Assembly: GCA_963714325.1 (NCBI GenBank)
Contig: CAVQOB010000031.1
Coordinates: forward strand, 1-59,822
Direction: 5' to 3'
Source: CAVQOB01 sp963714325
Lineage (GTDB): Bacteria > Pseudomonadota > Alphaproteobacteria > Rhizobiales > Hyphomicrobiaceae
DNA: 59,822 bases
Made by a program: the position numbers and the translations under genes. The notes below the pieces were generated by a model. It saw nothing but the letters and a program-made list of their open reading frames with translations. It ran no database searches and was not told the origin of the DNA. This document shows positions 1 to 7,200 of this stretch, one piece after another (position 1 is the stretch's first letter; the number at the start of each line of letters is the position of its first letter).

Positions 1-49
1 TCAGCTTCCCCATCGCCACAGCCGTATCGCTCATGCGGTTCGAGAAGCC
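1..49. repeat. Distal copy of gap 3' end (direct repeat, left copy)
   Basis: The first 49 bases are identical to 676-724, which is the last coding part of gap. The copy begins at the window edge, so it may extend further left. It lies beyond the two-gene cassette that follows gap, in the same orientation as gap, and supplies the last base of the stop codon of the cassette's distal gene. A duplicated gene end flanking an insert is what site-specific integration or a tandem recombination event leaves. It could also be an assembly loop at a contig end. Confidence 0.85.
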
Positions 50-390
50 TACTTCGCACTGAACCGCAATAAGGCGAACGCGATTGCAGCGCCAGCAGCC
101 CAAGTGCTGAGGACGATAGTTAGGAGTTGCCAAGTTGATGGCATATTCCCAAGGCGACCATCAATCCGTGCAATATCGGACCGGAGGTTACCAAAATCAG
201 TCGCCTTCGGCATCTGAGAGAGTTGCCCTTTGATCTCGGCAAGCAAAACTTCAATTGATGATAACTTGACCTCGACCCGCTCCATACGTTTTTCCAGTTT
301 TTCCACACGTTCGCTCAACATTGGATCGTCGGGTCCACCGTCACTAGAAGAGCCACGCCCGCCTTCAATCACTTCGAACTTACTCGGCAT
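49..390 (-). CDS. Small coiled-coil protein with C-terminal membrane anchor
   Basis: No family is recognised by name. The 113-residue product has a polar N-terminus, a heptad-rich stretch at about residues 25-60 (repeated ERVEKLEKRMERVE-type pattern) that should form a coiled coil, and one hydrophobic segment at about residues 88-108, giving a tail-anchored or single-pass membrane protein. It overlaps the upstream zinc-ribbon gene by 11 bases on the same strand, so the two are probably co-translated. Its stop codon is formed exactly at the junction with the duplicated gap end. This suggests the gene came in as part of the insert. The function is unknown. Confidence 0.6.
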   Translation of the reverse strand: MPSKFEVIEGGRGSSSDGGPDDPMLSERVEKLEKRMERVEVKLSSIEVLLAEIKGQLSQMPKATDFGNLRSDIARIDGRLGNMPSTWQLLTIVLSTWAAGAAIAFALLRFSAK

Positions 391-625
391 CCGTGCCCAC
401 CGGAATAGGTTTTGCGGCTTGCCTTAAGGCTCCGATCAAGTGCTGCTCGATATGTCCGCATCGCTCGCAAGCCATCATAACAACGCCCAGACCAGCCAGC
501 TCTTTGACGTTTGGAAAAACGTGAAAATTGTCATGCCCACATCTCAAGCATTTGATGTCTGGGAACGACGACTTGACGAGATTAAGCCGTTCGACCTGAT
601 CCGTCTCCGATTGACTTGGGCCCAT
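380..625 (-). CDS. Small zinc-ribbon protein
   Basis: An 81-residue protein with two CxxC knuckles (CLRCGHDN at about residues 26-33 and CERCGHIE at about 53-60) separated by about 26 residues, the layout of a zinc ribbon. No catalytic domain is seen, so a nucleic-acid or protein-binding role is likely. It starts 46 bases after the gap stop codon on the same strand and overlaps the next gene, so the pair may be read from the gap promoter. It belongs to the segment between the two copies of the gap 3' end. Small zinc-ribbon proteins of this kind are often left as hypothetical, and no function can be assigned. Confidence 0.65.
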   Translation of the reverse strand: MGPSQSETDQVERLNLVKSSFPDIKCLRCGHDNFHVFPNVKELAGLGVVMMACERCGHIEQHLIGALRQAAKPIPVGTDAE

Positions 626-670
626 TCGACCAACCCTTGCTTGTCAGCATATCTGTCCAAACTCAGAATA

Positions 671-1678
671 TCAGATCAGCTTCCCCATCGCCACAGCCGT
701 ATCGCTCATGCGGTTCGAGAAGCCCCACTCATTGTCATACCAGGAGAGCACACGGACCAGCGTCCCTTCCATCACCTTCGTCTGATCGAGATGGAAGATT
801 GACGAGTGGCTGTCATGATTGAAATCAATCGACACATTCGGCTGATCCGTTGTGCCGAGAATGCCCTTCAGGGACTGCGACGCCGCGCGCTTCACGGCAT
901 CATTCACTTCTTGCACCGTCGTCGCCCGCTTCGCGATGAACTTGAAATCCACGACCGACACGTTCGGTGTCGGCACGCGGATGGCCGTGCCGTCGAGCTT
1001 GCCATTCAATTCCGGCAGCACGAGACCAACCGCTTTCGCAGCCCCCGTCGTCGACGGCACCATCGACAGTGCCGCCGCGCGCCCGCGATAGAGATCCTTG
1101 TGCATAGTATCGAGCACCGGTTGATCGCCCGTGTAGGCGTGGATCGTCGTCATAAACCCTTTTTCAATCCCGATCGCATCGTTCAGAACCTTGGCAACTG
1201 GCGCCAGGCAGTTCGTTGTGCACGACGCATTCGAAACAACCAAATGCTGCTTCGTCAGCTTGTCGTGATTGACGCCATAAACGACCGTCAGATCAGCGCC
1301 ATCCGCTGGCGCCGAGACCAGCACGCGCTTGGCACCCGCCGTCAGATGCAGCGCCGCCTTTTCCTTCGACGTGAAAATCCCCGTGCACTCCAGCGCGATA
1401 TCGACGCCCATCGCCTTGTGCGGCAGCATCGCTGGATCTTTCACCGCCGTCACCTTGATCGGCCCGAACCCAACATCGATCGTATCGCCGGCAACCGTCA
1501 CTTGATGCGGAAAACGGCCATGGACACTATCGAACCGGAACAGATGCGCATTGGTCTCGACCGGCCCCAGGTCGTTGATGGCAACCACTTGGATATCCTT
1601 GCGGCCACTCTCGACGATTGCGCGCAGCACGTTGCGGCCGATACGGCCAAAGCCATTGATGGCAACTTTGACAACCAT
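671..1678 (-). CDS. gap: Type I glyceraldehyde-3-phosphate dehydrogenase
   Basis: Catalyses the reversible NAD-dependent oxidative phosphorylation of glyceraldehyde 3-phosphate to 1,3-bisphosphoglycerate in cytosolic glycolysis and gluconeogenesis. The 335-residue length is normal. The N-terminal NAD fold has NGFGRIGR at 8-15 and an Asp near residue 36 in AINDLG, typical of NAD preference. The active-site motif SNASCTTNC places the catalytic Cys at 153, and the C-terminal WYDNEWGFSNR signature is present. In many relatives gap follows a transketolase gene; here no tkt lies upstream and the promoter region is shared with the divergent zapA group. Its last 49 bases are duplicated beyond a two-gene insert, so the gene end was rebuilt or kept intact. 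Confidence 0.97.
   Translation of the reverse strand: MVVKVAINGFGRIGRNVLRAIVESGRKDIQVVAINDLGPVETNAHLFRFDSVHGRFPHQVTVAGDTIDVGFGPIKVTAVKDPAMLPHKAMGVDIALECTGIFTSKEKAALHLTAGAKRVLVSAPADGADLTVVYGVNHDKLTKQHLVVSNASCTTNCLAPVAKVLNDAIGIEKGFMTTIHAYTGDQPVLDTMHKDLYRGRAAALSMVPSTTGAAKAVGLVLPELNGKLDGTAIRVPTPNVSVVDFKFIAKRATTVQEVNDAVKRAASQSLKGILGTTDQPNVSIDFNHDSHSSIFHLDQTKVMEGTLVRVLSWYDNEWGFSNRMSDTAVAMGKLI
676..724. repeat. Proximal copy of gap 3' end (direct repeat, right copy)
   Basis: This is the native 3' end of gap, identical base for base to 1-49. Identity stops abruptly at 725 against 50, at the edge of the cassette. The repeat unit is therefore at least 49 bases and the DNA between the copies is 626 bases (50-675). 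Confidence 0.85.
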
Positions 1679-1945
1679 GAGTGTCTCCCTCGTTGATCTC
1701 CAGCCGAACGCTGGATCGCGATACGCCAGTTCTGAGTAACCAGCGACACAACCTATGAAATGTGTGCGCTGCTATCGCCCGCCTCGCCTCACCCGTCAAT
1801 GCGGCATCACTGAACACTGTGAACACTTTACCGGAACACAGTCGCGTCCATTTCCTCGTGCAAAACCAGGACGTTTCGGATTGAGGCGGCGCAATCCAAG
1901 CCCTACCGTATCCTGTGTGAATCAATCGTTTGATCAGTGAGCTCA
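1679..1945. other. Divergent promoter region between gap and the zapA group
   Basis: 267 bases without a convincing gene. It must hold the leftward promoter of gap and the rightward promoter of the zapA group. I see no strong palindrome or riboswitch and no remnant of transketolase. Confidence 0.5.
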
Positions 1946-2209
1946 ATGGCCCGGCGTCAAAGCGAAAAAGACGTCAGTAAGCAGGTCAAGGCAACAATCC
2001 GGCCCGAACCACCGCGTCCGGTTAACGACGCTGTGCGCTCGCTGGAGCTGCGACTGAACGCCATCGAACGGGAACGCGACACGATCAAGGCTGCGCTGGT
2101 CGCCGCCGAGGCCCAAATAAAAAGCCTCGAAGAGCGCCAAACTGAAGTCGCCAACCGCATTGCCTGGACGCTCGACAACCTCCATAGTCTGCTTGAAGAG
2201 AAAAGCTGA
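1946..2209 (+). CDS. Small coiled-coil protein next to zapA (DUF4164-like)
   Basis: An 87-residue charged protein that is helical over most of its length: ELRLNAIERERDTIKAALVAAE-type heptads at about residues 30-75, then a short conserved-looking tail ending in LLEEKS. In alphaproteobacteria a DUF4164 coiled-coil gene commonly sits just before zapA, and position and shape agree here, but I cannot confirm the family. The ATG at 1946 is preferred to a GTG nine bases upstream, because the GTG itself lies in the purine-rich AGTGAG that can serve as the ribosome binding site. A link to cell division is inference from the neighbour. Confidence 0.75.
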   Translation: MARRQSEKDVSKQVKATIRPEPPRPVNDAVRSLELRLNAIERERDTIKAALVAAEAQIKSLEERQTEVANRIAWTLDNLHSLLEEKS

Positions 2210-2266
2210 TTCGGAGGAATGCTGGGGGTGGGACCAGAGCATGGTCCGCCTGCCGGTCCTATAGGT

Positions 2267-2557
2267 ATGGGCCACGTTACCGTCACTTTGAATAGCCGCA
2301 CATACCGCCTCCGCTGCGGCGATGGTGAAGAAAGTCGGCTGATCGAACTCGCCACCCAGGTCAAGCAGCGCGTCGACGCGCTCGCCGCCGAATTTGGCAA
2401 CGTCGGCGACGACCGCCTGCTCCTCATGGCAGCCCTCCTCATCGCCGACGAACTGCATGATGCACGCGCCATGCTGGAGCAGATGACCGCCCCAGACAGC
2501 CACGAACCGCCCCAGCGGGCAGAGACTCTGATCAGCCTGTTCAAAGAAAACCTTTGA
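2267..2557 (+). CDS. zapA: Cell division protein ZapA
   Basis: ZapA binds FtsZ and cross-links protofilaments in the cytosolic Z ring. The product opens with the usual beta hairpin (MGHVTVTLNSRTYRL), continues with the helical dimerisation domain, and has the conserved DDRLLLMAALLIADELHDA segment of alphaproteobacterial ZapA. Starting at the ATG at 2267 gives 96 residues and the family's normal N-terminus. An in-frame ATG at 2219 lies almost directly after a GGAGGA sequence and would add 16 residues (PEHGPPAGPIG) that do not look like ZapA; the spacing there is too short for a good ribosome site. The gene is followed by 6S RNA and 5-formyl-THF cyclo-ligase, a widely conserved order. Confidence 0.92.
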   Translation: MGHVTVTLNSRTYRLRCGDGEESRLIELATQVKQRVDALAAEFGNVGDDRLLLMAALLIADELHDARAMLEQMTAPDSHEPPQRAETLISLFKENL

Positions 2558-2596
2558 AACCAGCCTCAAGTCACTGGATTTTCCAGGATTTAGGCG

Positions 2597-2602
2597 TATA
2601 TT
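2597..2602 (+). promoter_or_regulatory. -10 box of the 6S RNA promoter
   Basis: TATATT at 2597-2602 lies seven bases before the predicted 5' end of 6S RNA at 2609. The -35 region around 2574-2580 is weak by eye. Confidence 0.45.
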
Positions 2603-2608
2603 GGTCAA

Positions 2609-2770
2609 GCAGGGCTGCGGGGTGCGTCGTCGCACATCGACCCGGGGGCCTATAAATCTCGCATGGGAGCTGTCCCTGACCGGAGCCGTGGTTCCGGACA
2701 TATGGCGCCCACCTTACTTCTTGTAGGGACCACGCGGGATCGAACCGCGGCACGGCTTTCGCGGCTCTGC
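2609..2770 (+). ncRNA. ssrS: 6S RNA
   Basis: 6S RNA mimics an open promoter and sequesters the housekeeping RNA polymerase holoenzyme in stationary phase. It is called from position (between zapA and the cyclo-ligase gene, the canonical site) and structure: GCAGGGCTGCG at 2609-2619 pairs over 11 positions, with G-U pairs, with CGCGGCTCTGC at 2760-2770, giving a closed rod of about 162 nt. Further internal pairing is visible, for example GACCGGAGCC with GGTTCCGGAC around 2679-2700. The exact ends are uncertain by several bases. Co-transcription with the downstream cyclo-ligase gene is common in this arrangement and likely here, since only about 60 bases separate them. Confidence 0.85.
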
Positions 2771-2832
2771 ACTTCTCCCCCGAACGTGACGCAGGCCCAA
2801 ACGCGAGGCCACATGGAGCGAGCACGGACGGC

Positions 2833-3423
2833 GTGACCGAATCCCAATCTCCCAATCAGTCAAAATCCACGCTCCGCGCCAAGATGAAAGCCGTCCGCGC
2901 TGCAATCCCACGCCAAGTCGCAAGTGTTGCCGCTAACCGACTAGTCGCCAGCCTTGCGGCCATTCCCGATTTCGCTCGATCCCATGTAATCTCCGGCTTC
3001 CTGGCCTTTGGCGACGAAATCGACACCGCCCCCCTCCTCGCCAACCTGCACGCTGCCAGACATCGTCTCTGCCTCCCCGTCATGCAAGGCAAAGCCGATC
3101 TGCTGCTCTTCCGCGCCTGGACTCCCGGCGATCGCCTCCAAACCGTCCAATGGGGCATTCGCGAACCCGCATCCGATAAACCCATCCTCGACCCCGATAT
3201 CCTGCTCGTCCCCCTGCTTGCCTTTGACCGCCAGGGCCAGCGCCTTGGCTACGGCGGCGGCTACTACGACCGCACCATCCGTCAACTCCGGCAGAGCAAA
3301 ACCATCCTGACCATCGGTTTGGCATTCGACGAACAGCAGGTCGACGTGGTCCCGCATCTGGACTATGACGAGCGCCTTGACTGGGTCCTGACCCCGTCCG
3401 GCCCCATTCACTGCAAACTCTGA
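2833..3423 (+). CDS. fau: 5-formyltetrahydrofolate cyclo-ligase
   Basis: Converts 5-formyl-THF to 5,10-methenyl-THF using ATP, salvaging a storage folate in the cytosol. The 196 residues are the normal length. The GYGGGYYDR motif at about residues 142-150 is the family's signature for ATP and phosphate binding, and basic residues near the N-terminus (TLRAKMKAVRAAI) match. The GTG at 2833 is the only start that keeps the N-terminal helix. The stop codon is directly followed by the next gene, so the two are translationally linked. Confidence 0.93.
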   Translation: MTESQSPNQSKSTLRAKMKAVRAAIPRQVASVAANRLVASLAAIPDFARSHVISGFLAFGDEIDTAPLLANLHAARHRLCLPVMQGKADLLLFRAWTPGDRLQTVQWGIREPASDKPILDPDILLVPLLAFDRQGQRLGYGGGYYDRTIRQLRQSKTILTIGLAFDEQQVDVVPHLDYDERLDWVLTPSGPIHCKL

Positions 3424-4260
3424 GTGTCCAAGCGCATGCGATTTTTGTTTCTCGGCGATGTCGTTGGCCGCACCGGCCGCAAAGCCGTACTCGAGCACCT
3501 GCCCAATCTGCGCCAGCGCTACAAACTCGATTTCGTGGTCGTCAACGCGGAAAATTCGGCCGGCGGCTTTGGCGTCACCGAAGCCATCACTGAGGAATTG
3601 ATCGAAGCCGGCGCCGATGCCATCACCCTCGGCAATCACGCCTTCGACCAGAAAGACACCCTCGTCTTCATCGCGCGCCAACCCCGCCTCGTCCGCCCGC
3701 TCAACTTCCCCAAGGGCACGCCTGGCCGGGGCGCTGCCCTCATCAAGGCGCAGAACGGCGCCGAAGTCCTGGTCCTCAATGCCATGGGCCGCATCTTCAT
3801 GACCGAACTCGATTGCCCCTTCCGCGCCCTCGACACCGAACTGATGGCCTGCGCTTTGAAAACCGGCGCCGACGCCATCTTCATCGACTTCCACGCCGAA
3901 GCGACCAGCGAAAAGCAAGCCCTCGCCCATTTCCTCGACGGCCGCGTCAGTGCCGTTGTCGGCACGCACACGCACGCGCCAACCGCCGACGAACGCATTC
4001 TCCCCGGCGGCACCGCCTACATGTCCGACGGCGGCATGTGCGGCGACTACAATTCCGTGCTTGGCATGAAGATCGACGAACCCATCCACCGCTTCCTCAC
4101 CCGCATCCCCAAGGAACGCTTCGAACCCGCCGAAGGTCCAGCGACCCTCTCCGGCCTGTGCATCGAGATCGACGACAAAACCGGCCTCGCCACTCGCCTC
4201 AAGCCCCTCCGCCTCGGCGGCGTCCTCTCGCCCAGCGAGCCGGAGTTTTGGGAGGGGTAA
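3424..4260 (+). CDS. YmdB/TIGR00282-family metallophosphoesterase
   Basis: Members of this family are dimetal phosphodiesterases; B. subtilis YmdB hydrolyses 2',3'-cyclic nucleotides. Visible metal ligands include GDVVGR near the N-terminus, NAENSAGG, GNHAFDQ, DFHAEATSEK and GTHTHAPTAD, in the family's order. The length (278, or 274 from the ATG at 3436 that begins MRFLFLGDVVG) is normal. The GTG at 3424 abuts the previous stop codon; the ATG four codons later begins right where the conserved strand starts and is an equally good choice. In an operon with fau. The cellular role in alphaproteobacteria is not settled. Confidence 0.9.
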   Translation: MSKRMRFLFLGDVVGRTGRKAVLEHLPNLRQRYKLDFVVVNAENSAGGFGVTEAITEELIEAGADAITLGNHAFDQKDTLVFIARQPRLVRPLNFPKGTPGRGAALIKAQNGAEVLVLNAMGRIFMTELDCPFRALDTELMACALKTGADAIFIDFHAEATSEKQALAHFLDGRVSAVVGTHTHAPTADERILPGGTAYMSDGGMCGDYNSVLGMKIDEPIHRFLTRIPKERFEPAEGPATLSGLCIEIDDKTGLATRLKPLRLGGVLSPSEPEFWEG

Positions 4261-4373
4261 AGGCTGGCGTAACGCGACTGTAGGTGTCCGATTGGGAGCT
4301 TGGCTGCGCGAGAACCTCGTGTGGCGGACTGAGTCGGAGGCGACAAAGTTCTGCGCGAGCAGAGCGCAAGATC

Positions 4374-4443
4374 GTAGGTTGGGTTAGCGCGGCCACGGGT
4401 GATAGTGTCTGATCTCCACATTCGATCCGCGCGTAACCCAACA
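4374..4443. repeat. REP element, copy 1 (left of RAYT)
   Basis: Begins GTAGGTTGGGTTAGCGCGG and ends CCGCGCGTAACCCAACA, so the ends form an imperfect stem closing about 30 bases. The 5' GTAG tetranucleotide next to the stem is the feature REP transposases recognise in enterobacteria. Three more copies lie in the window (5001-5067, 40918-40984, 41006-41071). Confidence 0.85.
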
Positions 4444-4453
4444 TCTCGCCACC

Positions 4454-4999
4454 ATGCATTATCGTCGTGCTACAGTCCCGGGAGCATCGTATTTTTTCAC
4501 ACTGGTGACGCATCAACGTGCGCCCACTTTCGCAAGTCTTGCCGCTGCGAACGTCTGGCACGACGCGGTTTCAAAAGTCCGAAGGAAACGTCCGTTCGTT
4601 GTCGAGGCCGAAGTGATAATGCCCGATCATGTGCACATGATCTGGACGTTACCCGACGGCGACGCGGACTACGCGACCCGTATCAGGCTAATCAAAACGG
4701 CTTTCACCAAAGGCGCCGCGATCCAAACGGCCAGTCCAATCGGCAATGCCAGTCGCGTCAGCAAGGGCGAGCGCGAGGTATGGCAGCGTCGCTATTGGGA
4801 ACACGTCATCAAGAACGACGACGATTTTCAGACGCACGTCGACTATATCCATATCAATCCAGTGAAGCATGGCTTGGCTTCACGTCCCGGTGATTGGCCG
4901 CATTCGACGTTTCGCATTTGGCTCGATCGAGGATGCTATGATCCGTGGTGGGGCACCGACGAGATGCCACCACTTCCAGACTGGGCCGGGCACGAGTAA
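4454..4999 (+). CDS. REP-associated tyrosine transposase (RAYT)
   Basis: A Y1 HUH single-strand transposase of the TnpA_REP type, thought to bind and move REP hairpins. The HUH metal motif is DHVHMIW at about residues 58-64 and the nucleophilic Tyr lies in DYIHINPVKHGL at about 134-145, both canonical. The N-terminus YRRATVPGASYFFTLVT is the usual first strand. The 181-residue length is normal for the IS200-like group. The gene sits between two REP hairpins in opposite orientation (4374-4443 and 5001-5067), the second starting two bases after the stop codon, and a further REP pair lies 36 kb away. The gene looks intact. Confidence 0.95.
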   Translation: MHYRRATVPGASYFFTLVTHQRAPTFASLAAANVWHDAVSKVRRKRPFVVEAEVIMPDHVHMIWTLPDGDADYATRIRLIKTAFTKGAAIQTASPIGNASRVSKGEREVWQRRYWEHVIKNDDDFQTHVDYIHINPVKHGLASRPGDWPHSTFRIWLDRGCYDPWWGTDEMPPLPDWAGHE

Positions 5000-5000
5000 G

Positions 5001-5067
5001 TGTTGGGTTACGCGCGTTGACCGGCGGAGCAAGTGGCGCGCTCGGAGCCCGCGCTAACCCAACCTAC
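5001..5067. repeat. REP element, copy 2 (right of RAYT, inverted)
   Basis: Starts TGTTGGGTTACGCGCG and ends GCGCTAACCCAACCTAC, the reverse complement arrangement of copy 1. With copy 1 it frames the transposase gene as an inverted pair. Confidence 0.85.
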
Positions 5068-5215
5068 GTGCTGCGGTAAATGATTGCAGCGATTACCTGT
5101 TGTGAATTGGGAAGATTGCGGGTGGCAGGAACTGCCCTGTCATTGGTTACAATCGGCGTTCTTGAGCCTCCCAACCGGCTTCAGGACAACACTCGAAGCA
5201 AGGGAATAGCCGATC

Positions 5216-5527
5216 ATGAATGATGTCCTTACCCTTCCAAAAGTCCCGGAGCTACTTTGCCAATCTGCCGATGAGTTGATCCAATGGATTGAAGTTGTGC
5301 ACGGACCGACAGGGAGCGGCCGGAATCAGATTCCTTTGGCGCGGCCATGCAGACACTTCTTTTGCGCTCGTTCCCTCAGCTCTCCGGGAGTGTGGCCGCA
5401 ATGCGCTGAGAAACACTGTCGGTCGAAACTTCTTCTCGGAAGGCCAAGAGTTCTGGGAACTCCTGGCTGTTGCTCATTTCTATCGTCGAGCAAATTGGTT
5501 GGGGACCACTTTACCTCAAATTCCTGA
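5216..5527 (+). pseudogene. FRG-domain protein, N-terminal piece before a frameshift
   Basis: Only about the first 35 residues (MNDVLTLPKVPEL to VHGPTGSG) look like genuine protein; they match the helix that usually precedes an FRG domain. After about position 5320 the frame degenerates, while the next frame begins IRFLWRGHAD, the FRG core. Removing one base between about 5310 and 5330 joins the two into one protein of roughly 352 residues from the ATG at 5216. Confidence 0.6.
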
Positions 5528-6275
5528 GGCGTGGCATCGAACGTTGGTTGGCGCGCCAGACACATTGATGGTCGGAAGAGACTATCTTGAGTACTTAAAA
5601 AATGAGGCCTGGCCGCCCAGGGCACTTGATCCAATCATCGCTCTGGCGCAGCACTACGGTGTGGTTACGCGACTATTGGACTGGTCCAGCGATCCGATGG
5701 TTGCGGCATACTTTGCTGCACGTGGAGGATTGGATCGACTAAAAGCGATCCTGAACAAGCCCGCAGACTTCGACAAAGCTTCGCAGCAACGGATCGCCAT
5801 TTGGATGGTTCTAGAAACTGGACTCTATCTCACAGAATTGGTGTCGCCCGGCGATGGGCGTAAACTCTATGGTCATCATCCGCTAGACCCCAAGTTTCGC
5901 GTAAGGCTCGTTGATACCCCTTACGGAACCAATCAGAATTTAGCCGCGCAGAAAGGCCGCTTTACATGCCTCGCGGTAGAACGTGGTGCCACGATACATG
6001 ACGATACGCCACTGAACGTCGCGCATGACGACTTCAAGAAATCGCGCAAGTCATCGACGGATGGTTCGATTGGACCGCCAGACATTCAGGACTTCATAAA
6101 ATTCGAGTTGCCATTGGTAGAGACCCCAAAGTTCTTCGCGTGGCTAATTCGACGCGGATTTGACGCAGCCAAAGTGTATCCAGGCCTACCCGGGATCGTC
6201 CAAGCGATCGAAGAGGCGAACGAAGTGGATCTTTGGATTGAAATCGTCGAAAACTCCCGGAAAACCGCTGCTTAG
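5289..6275 (+). CDS. FRG-domain protein, main part (frameshifted gene)
   Basis: The FRG domain is named for its Phe-Arg-Gly core, here FLWRGHADTSFALVPSALR at about residues 15-33, followed by FYRRAN and the second conserved block LAQHYGVVTRLLDWSSDPMVAAYFAA at about 117-142. The biochemical function is unknown; such proteins are scattered in bacteria and phages and are often in accessory DNA. The C-terminal part (about 200-328) shows no second domain I recognise. The real start is probably the ATG at 5216 in another frame, with a +1 shift near 5320 (sequencing error or mutation). The gene lies directly after the RAYT/REP unit, which supports an accessory origin. Confidence 0.75.
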   Translation: MKLCTDRQGAAGIRFLWRGHADTSFALVPSALRECGRNALRNTVGRNFFSEGQEFWELLAVAHFYRRANWLGTTLPQIPEAWHRTLVGAPDTLMVGRDYLEYLKNEAWPPRALDPIIALAQHYGVVTRLLDWSSDPMVAAYFAARGGLDRLKAILNKPADFDKASQQRIAIWMVLETGLYLTELVSPGDGRKLYGHHPLDPKFRVRLVDTPYGTNQNLAAQKGRFTCLAVERGATIHDDTPLNVAHDDFKKSRKSSTDGSIGPPDIQDFIKFELPLVETPKFFAWLIRRGFDAAKVYPGLPGIVQAIEEANEVDLWIEIVENSRKTAA

Positions 6276-6407
6276 GATTGCCCACTCGTTCGAGATCAAA
6301 CCCGCCAAACCCGGAGACCTCGTTCATCACCCCCTGGAAACCCACACCACCGCCCTCTATAACGGCGCGCACTCCATCCGCGACTGCATCCCCCGCCCGA
6401 GGACTCC

Positions 6408-7157
6408 ATGGCCGGCCATTCCCAGTTCAAGAACATCATGCACCGCAAGGGCAAGCAGGACGCCCAGCGCGCCCGCATGTTCGCCAAGTTCGGCCGTGAA
6501 ATCACCGTCGCCGCCAAGACCGGCGTCCCCGACCCCGACATGAACCCGCGCCTGCGCCTCGCCATCCAAAGCGCGCGGGCTGAAAACATGCCGAAGGACA
6601 ACATCGAGCGCGCCATCAAGAAGGCAGCCGGCGCCGACACCGCGAATTATGAAACCGTCCGCTACGAAGGCTATGGCCCCGGCGGCGTCGCCATCATCGC
6701 CGAAGCCCTGACCGACAACCGCAATCGGACAGGTGGCGCCGTCCGCGCCGTCTTCACCAAGCACTCCGGCAATCTCGGCTCCACCGGCTCCGTCAGCCAC
6801 ATGTTCGCCCACGTCGGCGAAATCACCTACAAAGCCTCAACCGGATCCGCCGACGCCGTCATGGAAGCCGCCATCGACGCCGGCGCCGACGACGTCCAAT
6901 CCGACGACACTGGCCACACCATCATCTGCGCCTTCGATAGCCTCGGCACCGTCTCATCAGCTCTTGAGAAAAAACTTGGGGCCCCCGACAGCGTCAAAAC
7001 CATCTGGAAGCCGAACCTGATGACCGCAGTCAATCAGGAACACGCCGAGAGCATCCTCAAAATCATCAACGCCCTCGACGAGGACGACGACGTCCAAGCC
7101 GTCTTCTCCAACTTCGAAGTCGACGAAGCGACCCTCGCCAAGTTGACGGCTGCGTAA
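6408..7157 (+). CDS. yebC: YebC/PmpR-family protein
   Basis: Three-domain YebC protein of normal length (249). The N-terminus MAGHSQFKNIMHRKGKQDAQRAR is diagnostic, as are NMPKDNIERAIKKAAG and YEGYGPGGVAIIAEALTDNRNRT. Family members have been described as transcriptional regulators and, more recently, as ribosome-associated factors that relieve stalling at difficult motifs; which applies here is unknown. In many relatives it precedes ruvCAB, but here the next gene is an unrelated amidohydrolase. Confidence 0.95.
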   Translation: MAGHSQFKNIMHRKGKQDAQRARMFAKFGREITVAAKTGVPDPDMNPRLRLAIQSARAENMPKDNIERAIKKAAGADTANYETVRYEGYGPGGVAIIAEALTDNRNRTGGAVRAVFTKHSGNLGSTGSVSHMFAHVGEITYKASTGSADAVMEAAIDAGADDVQSDDTGHTIICAFDSLGTVSSALEKKLGAPDSVKTIWKPNLMTAVNQEHAESILKIINALDEDDDVQAVFSNFEVDEATLAKLTAA

Positions 7158-7200
7158 CGCTCTCAAGGTCGCCGACCACTGTCGTCTGGAAGGGTCACCG

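Noticed and set aside
1527..1946. Minus-strand open frame upstream of gap that could be a transketolase remnant, since tkt often precedes gap
   Set aside because: The translation is Trp/Arg/Ser-rich with no thiamine-diphosphate or transketolase motif; it is a shadow of the gap coding strand and its promoter region.
4399..4893. Plus-strand open frame overlapping the RAYT gene
   Set aside because: Arg/Gln-rich out-of-frame translation; the RAYT frame has the HUH and Tyr motifs and the correct length.
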